Origin: Gammaproteobacteria bacterium
Lineage (GTDB): Bacteria; Pseudomonadota; Gammaproteobacteria; UBA9339
Direction of reading: 5' to 3'
NCBI GenBank assembly: GCA_023135155.1
Contig: JAGLTR010000068.1
Span: 1-41,237, forward strand
Length of the DNA stretch: 41,237 nucleotides
This document shows, in pieces, positions 38,904 through 41,237 of the stretch (position 1 is its first letter; each line of letters starts with the position of its first letter). A model generated the notes under the pieces. It made no database searches. It was not told the origin of the DNA and saw only the letters and a program-made list of their open reading frames with translations. Both the position numbers and the translations under genes were made by a program.

Positions 38904-39662
38904 ATGCATACTCTGAGCGTTACCATTATTACGAAAAATGAAGAAGACGTAATTCGCGACTGCTTGGAAAGCGTCAAGTGGGCAGATGAGATTGTTGTGT
39001 TAGATTCAGGTAGCACTGATGCGACAGTTGCGATATGTCGTGAGTATACGGATAAAGTTTTTAGTACAGATTGGCCAGGATTTGGCTGCCAGAAAAATCG
39101 AGCATTAGGGCGAGCAACGAGTGATTGGGTGTTGTCTATTGACGCTGATGAGCGCGTATCGGATGGATTACGTGAGCAAATAGAGGCGGTATTACAGCAT
39201 TCAGGCGAGATGATTGCCTATCGGGTATTACGTTCTAATAATTATCTTGGGAAGCGGTTGCGTTTTACAAGTGGTTGGGTGAATGAAAAAATATTACGTT
39301 TAATAAAAAAAGGTTGCGGTAAATTTAGTGATGATCTTGTGCATGAGAAGCTGGAGGCGCAAGGTCCTGTAGGATTATTAAAGGGACAATTGTGGCATTA
39401 TAGTTACCATTCTCTGGACGATGTTTTATCTAAGATTAATCTTTATTCAACGGCAAGTGCTGAGACGTATTTTGCTCGGGGTAAGAGATGTGGCATGGGT
39501 AAAGTTTTAACTGCGTCTATTTGGGCGTTTATTAGACTTTATTTTTTAGGACGTGGTTTTTTAGATGGCAAAGAGGGATTGACGATAGCTATTAGTAGTT
39601 TTGAGAGTGTTTATTATAAATATTTAAAGCTCATGTATATGAGTCGTCAAAGCCAACTGTAG
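38904..39662 (+). CDS. GT2 family glycosyltransferase, WaaE/KdtX-like LPS core enzyme
   Basis: The 252-residue protein has the GT-A fold motifs of family 2: TIITKNEEDVIRDCLESV, DEIVVLDSGSTDAT, and DADERVS (metal-binding DxD equivalent), with the CQKNRAL segment typical of WaaE-type beta-glucosyltransferases acting on inner-core heptose. The C-terminal part has an amphipathic helix that could hold it to the membrane. ATG 38904 is used because AGGA lies 8 bases upstream; a GTG at 38898 is too close to that site. It ends 39 bases inside the convergent fusion gene. Confidence 0.85.
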   Translation: MHTLSVTIITKNEEDVIRDCLESVKWADEIVVLDSGSTDATVAICREYTDKVFSTDWPGFGCQKNRALGRATSDWVLSIDADERVSDGLREQIEAVLQHSGEMIAYRVLRSNNYLGKRLRFTSGWVNEKILRLIKKGCGKFSDDLVHEKLEAQGPVGLLKGQLWHYSYHSLDDVLSKINLYSTASAETYFARGKRCGMGKVLTASIWAFIRLYFLGRGFLDGKEGLTIAISSFESVYYKYLKLMYMSRQSQL

Positions 39663-41234
39663 CATTTTGCGGGTTTTTGCATTCTCTCTTGGGTGGGAGC
39701 ACATTACACTAATGTCCTTGTTGTACGCTTTCCAGTAAGCTTTGTTTTTTGTTTTGTGTTTTTTGACACGATCTAGGTCTATTAGTGTCGGATAATTATT
39801 GCTTATCAGTAGATTTCCAGGCTGGAAGTCGCCATGGGTAATTAAATGTTCTGTCATTCTTTTGTGAAGTTTGGCTATATTAGCAATGGTTTTTTGTAAT
39901 TCCATTTCTGACAAGGAGTTGTCCTCAAGGTAACGAAAGCCGTTTATTCCCTCACTATACGGAAGTATTAAATACGACTTTCCGCGCAGGGGGCCAAAGC
40001 GGTTTTCTATCATAGCAATAGGAAGCATGGTCTCAATGCCGTATTTTGCTAGAAGAAAGGCATTGTCCCATGAGTTTGCCGCGCGTGTTTTTCGTAGTGC
40101 TCGACGTATAAAGTGCCGAGGATTTTTTGTGTTATAACATTTTATGATAACTTTACGTCTGTCCATGGTTAGTATTTTTACAGTTGATGCATGATCATCT
40201 TTTATGGTGGTTGTTGAGGCATTTAAATACTGATCGATATTGTTTATCAGTTGGCCGATGATGTTGGAGTAATATTTTTGATTGTATCTGATTACCTTTT
40301 TAAATGTTTTTTCCTGCGTGGTTATGCAGGTTTTGTTGTTTTTGTTTGGTTGGATAAAGAATTTTTTTACGGTTCTATAGACTCTTTTTACAGATATAGT
40401 ATTGCGCCAGAAGCGCTCCTTTAGTGGGCGCGTAATAAGCCATTTAGGTGGCAATACAATTTCTCCAGGAGCCCAGGCTGGACGCCATTGGTTAGCTAAC
40501 TTGCGGCGCAGTATTAAGCTAACCGTGGGTATGTTTAAGCATGACGCTAAGTGTCCTAGCCCAGAATCATTGCCAATAAAAAAACCAGATTCGTATAGCC
40601 ATTTTGCTGTATCAGCGAGAGTGTGTAGTTCGGGCAGAAGAATATTGTGCGCAGTGACCCATTGCCATGTGTGGCGTTCCTTCGGGCTCATAAGGAAGCT
40701 TACGGAGTACTCATTATTTTGTAAGATTAGGGATAGTTTAATGAATTTTTTTGCAGGCCAACTGCGGCAAGTTTCTCGGCTGGTTGGGTGTATTGCTATT
40801 CTATTTTGGAATTTCTGATGGATGCAATTTGCCGGTGGCGTTAGGCCGTTATCTCTGGTTAGATTTATTAATCCCAATTCGTGTTCACATATGGCGACCT
40901 GGATGTCGACCATTGTTTGTTGGGTTCTATAAAGATAAGAATCGGCAAGGACAATTACATTTTTGTTGTGTAGGCCATAGTTGCTATCTATGTCATGCCG
41001 ATAAGTAAAAATAATAGTATCAAAGTTTAATATTTCTGCCTTTTCGGAAGTGGCTTTCGGGGAGGCTTTGATTTCATTGTGAGTAAACCATTCTCTTAAA
41101 GCGTAGATATAATCGCTAAAGATTGTCACAGAGAAATTATTACGACGCAAATTATTGACGGTCACCATTGAGATAAGTGCGTCACCCAATTGCGGCGAAG
41201 TAATAAATGCGATTTTACCGGTTGGTTTGTTCAT
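39624..41234 (-). CDS. Fusion of GT9 heptosyltransferase-like domain and LPS (Kdo/WaaP-type) kinase domain
   Basis: The 536-residue protein joins two enzymes of LPS core assembly. Residues 1-290 are a GT9 domain (SPQLGDALIS, HPTSRETCRSW, GNDSGLGHLASCLNIPT) related to the neighbour at 37821. Residues about 320-536 are a protein-kinase-fold domain of the Kdo/WaaP/RIO-like group: VIIKCYN with the ATP-contact Lys, HGDFQPGNLL with the catalytic Asp and the Asn, and LIDLDR as the metal-binding Asp. The kinase would phosphorylate the sugar that the GT9 half adds, or a nearby Kdo/heptose. The ATG is three bases from the window edge but the N-terminus looks complete. Confidence 0.82.
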   Translation of the reverse strand: MNKPTGKIAFITSPQLGDALISMVTVNNLRRNNFSVTIFSDYIYALREWFTHNEIKASPKATSEKAEILNFDTIIFTYRHDIDSNYGLHNKNVIVLADSYLYRTQQTMVDIQVAICEHELGLINLTRDNGLTPPANCIHQKFQNRIAIHPTSRETCRSWPAKKFIKLSLILQNNEYSVSFLMSPKERHTWQWVTAHNILLPELHTLADTAKWLYESGFFIGNDSGLGHLASCLNIPTVSLILRRKLANQWRPAWAPGEIVLPPKWLITRPLKERFWRNTISVKRVYRTVKKFFIQPNKNNKTCITTQEKTFKKVIRYNQKYYSNIIGQLINNIDQYLNASTTTIKDDHASTVKILTMDRRKVIIKCYNTKNPRHFIRRALRKTRAANSWDNAFLLAKYGIETMLPIAMIENRFGPLRGKSYLILPYSEGINGFRYLEDNSLSEMELQKTIANIAKLHKRMTEHLITHGDFQPGNLLISNNYPTLIDLDRVKKHKTKNKAYWKAYNKDISVMCSHPRENAKTRKMLQLALTTHIHEL

Positions 41235-41237
41235 GTT

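Overview
The window looks like a chromosomal segment of a gammaproteobacterium of the order Legionellales (Legionella, Coxiella, Rickettsiella, Aquicella and relatives). The reasons are a recognisable Dot/Icm type IVB secretion gene (icmW) followed by a probable icmX, a candidate PmrA box in front of them, XYP-type cyclodipeptide synthases, Legionella-like PAS kinases, a KaiB protein and moderately AT-rich DNA. The genus cannot be fixed from sequence alone. No tRNA, rRNA, CRISPR array, transposase or phage gene was seen.

Bases 1-16,700 form a signalling island. Two tandem cyclodipeptide synthase (CDPS) genes, each behind a copy of the same promoter, are followed by a SemiSWEET-like transporter, a double-PAS histidine kinase and an unusual LqsR-like response regulator. 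Next come a PAS-GAF-HD-GYP protein, a FIST-domain (NosP-like) sensor, a hybrid histidine kinase, an 88-residue protein that is only a kinase dimerisation/phosphoacceptor domain, and a second PAS-GAF-HD-GYP protein. A convergent four-gene operon follows: receiver, KaiB, a kinase with about six PAS domains, receiver. None of these proteins carries a DNA-binding output domain and no GGDEF domain is present, so the visible outputs are c-di-GMP hydrolysis and protein-protein signalling. I propose that the 5' end encodes an intercellular or metabolic signalling module built on cyclodipeptides: synthase, transporter, sensor and regulator.

Bases 16,700-25,500 hold tamA and a short tamB, split by a 1319-residue protein unrelated to outer-membrane assembly. 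It ends in a poly(A) polymerase/CCA-transferase-like nucleotidyltransferase domain and carries a basic, nuclear-localisation-like stretch, which makes it a candidate secreted effector. A small ankyrin protein follows tamB. Bases 25,500-33,000 carry housekeeping genes: an APC amino-acid transporter, pssA, an EEP-family phosphodiesterase, an O-antigen ligase/polymerase-like membrane protein, and clpB with a probable sigma-32 promoter.

Bases 33,300-35,330 hold icmW, a small exported protein and probable icmX. The divergent neighbour is clpB, so icmV and dotA are not adjacent. Bases 35,367-41,234 form an LPS-core locus: hldD, hldE, two GT9 heptosyltransferase-like proteins (one fused to a Kdo/WaaP-type kinase) and a WaaE-like GT2 glycosyltransferase.

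Intergenic DNA carries several short dispersed hairpin repeats and one MITE-like element of about 140 bp. Several genes start 6-7 bases after a good -10 box with no ribosome binding site, which suggests leaderless transcripts.
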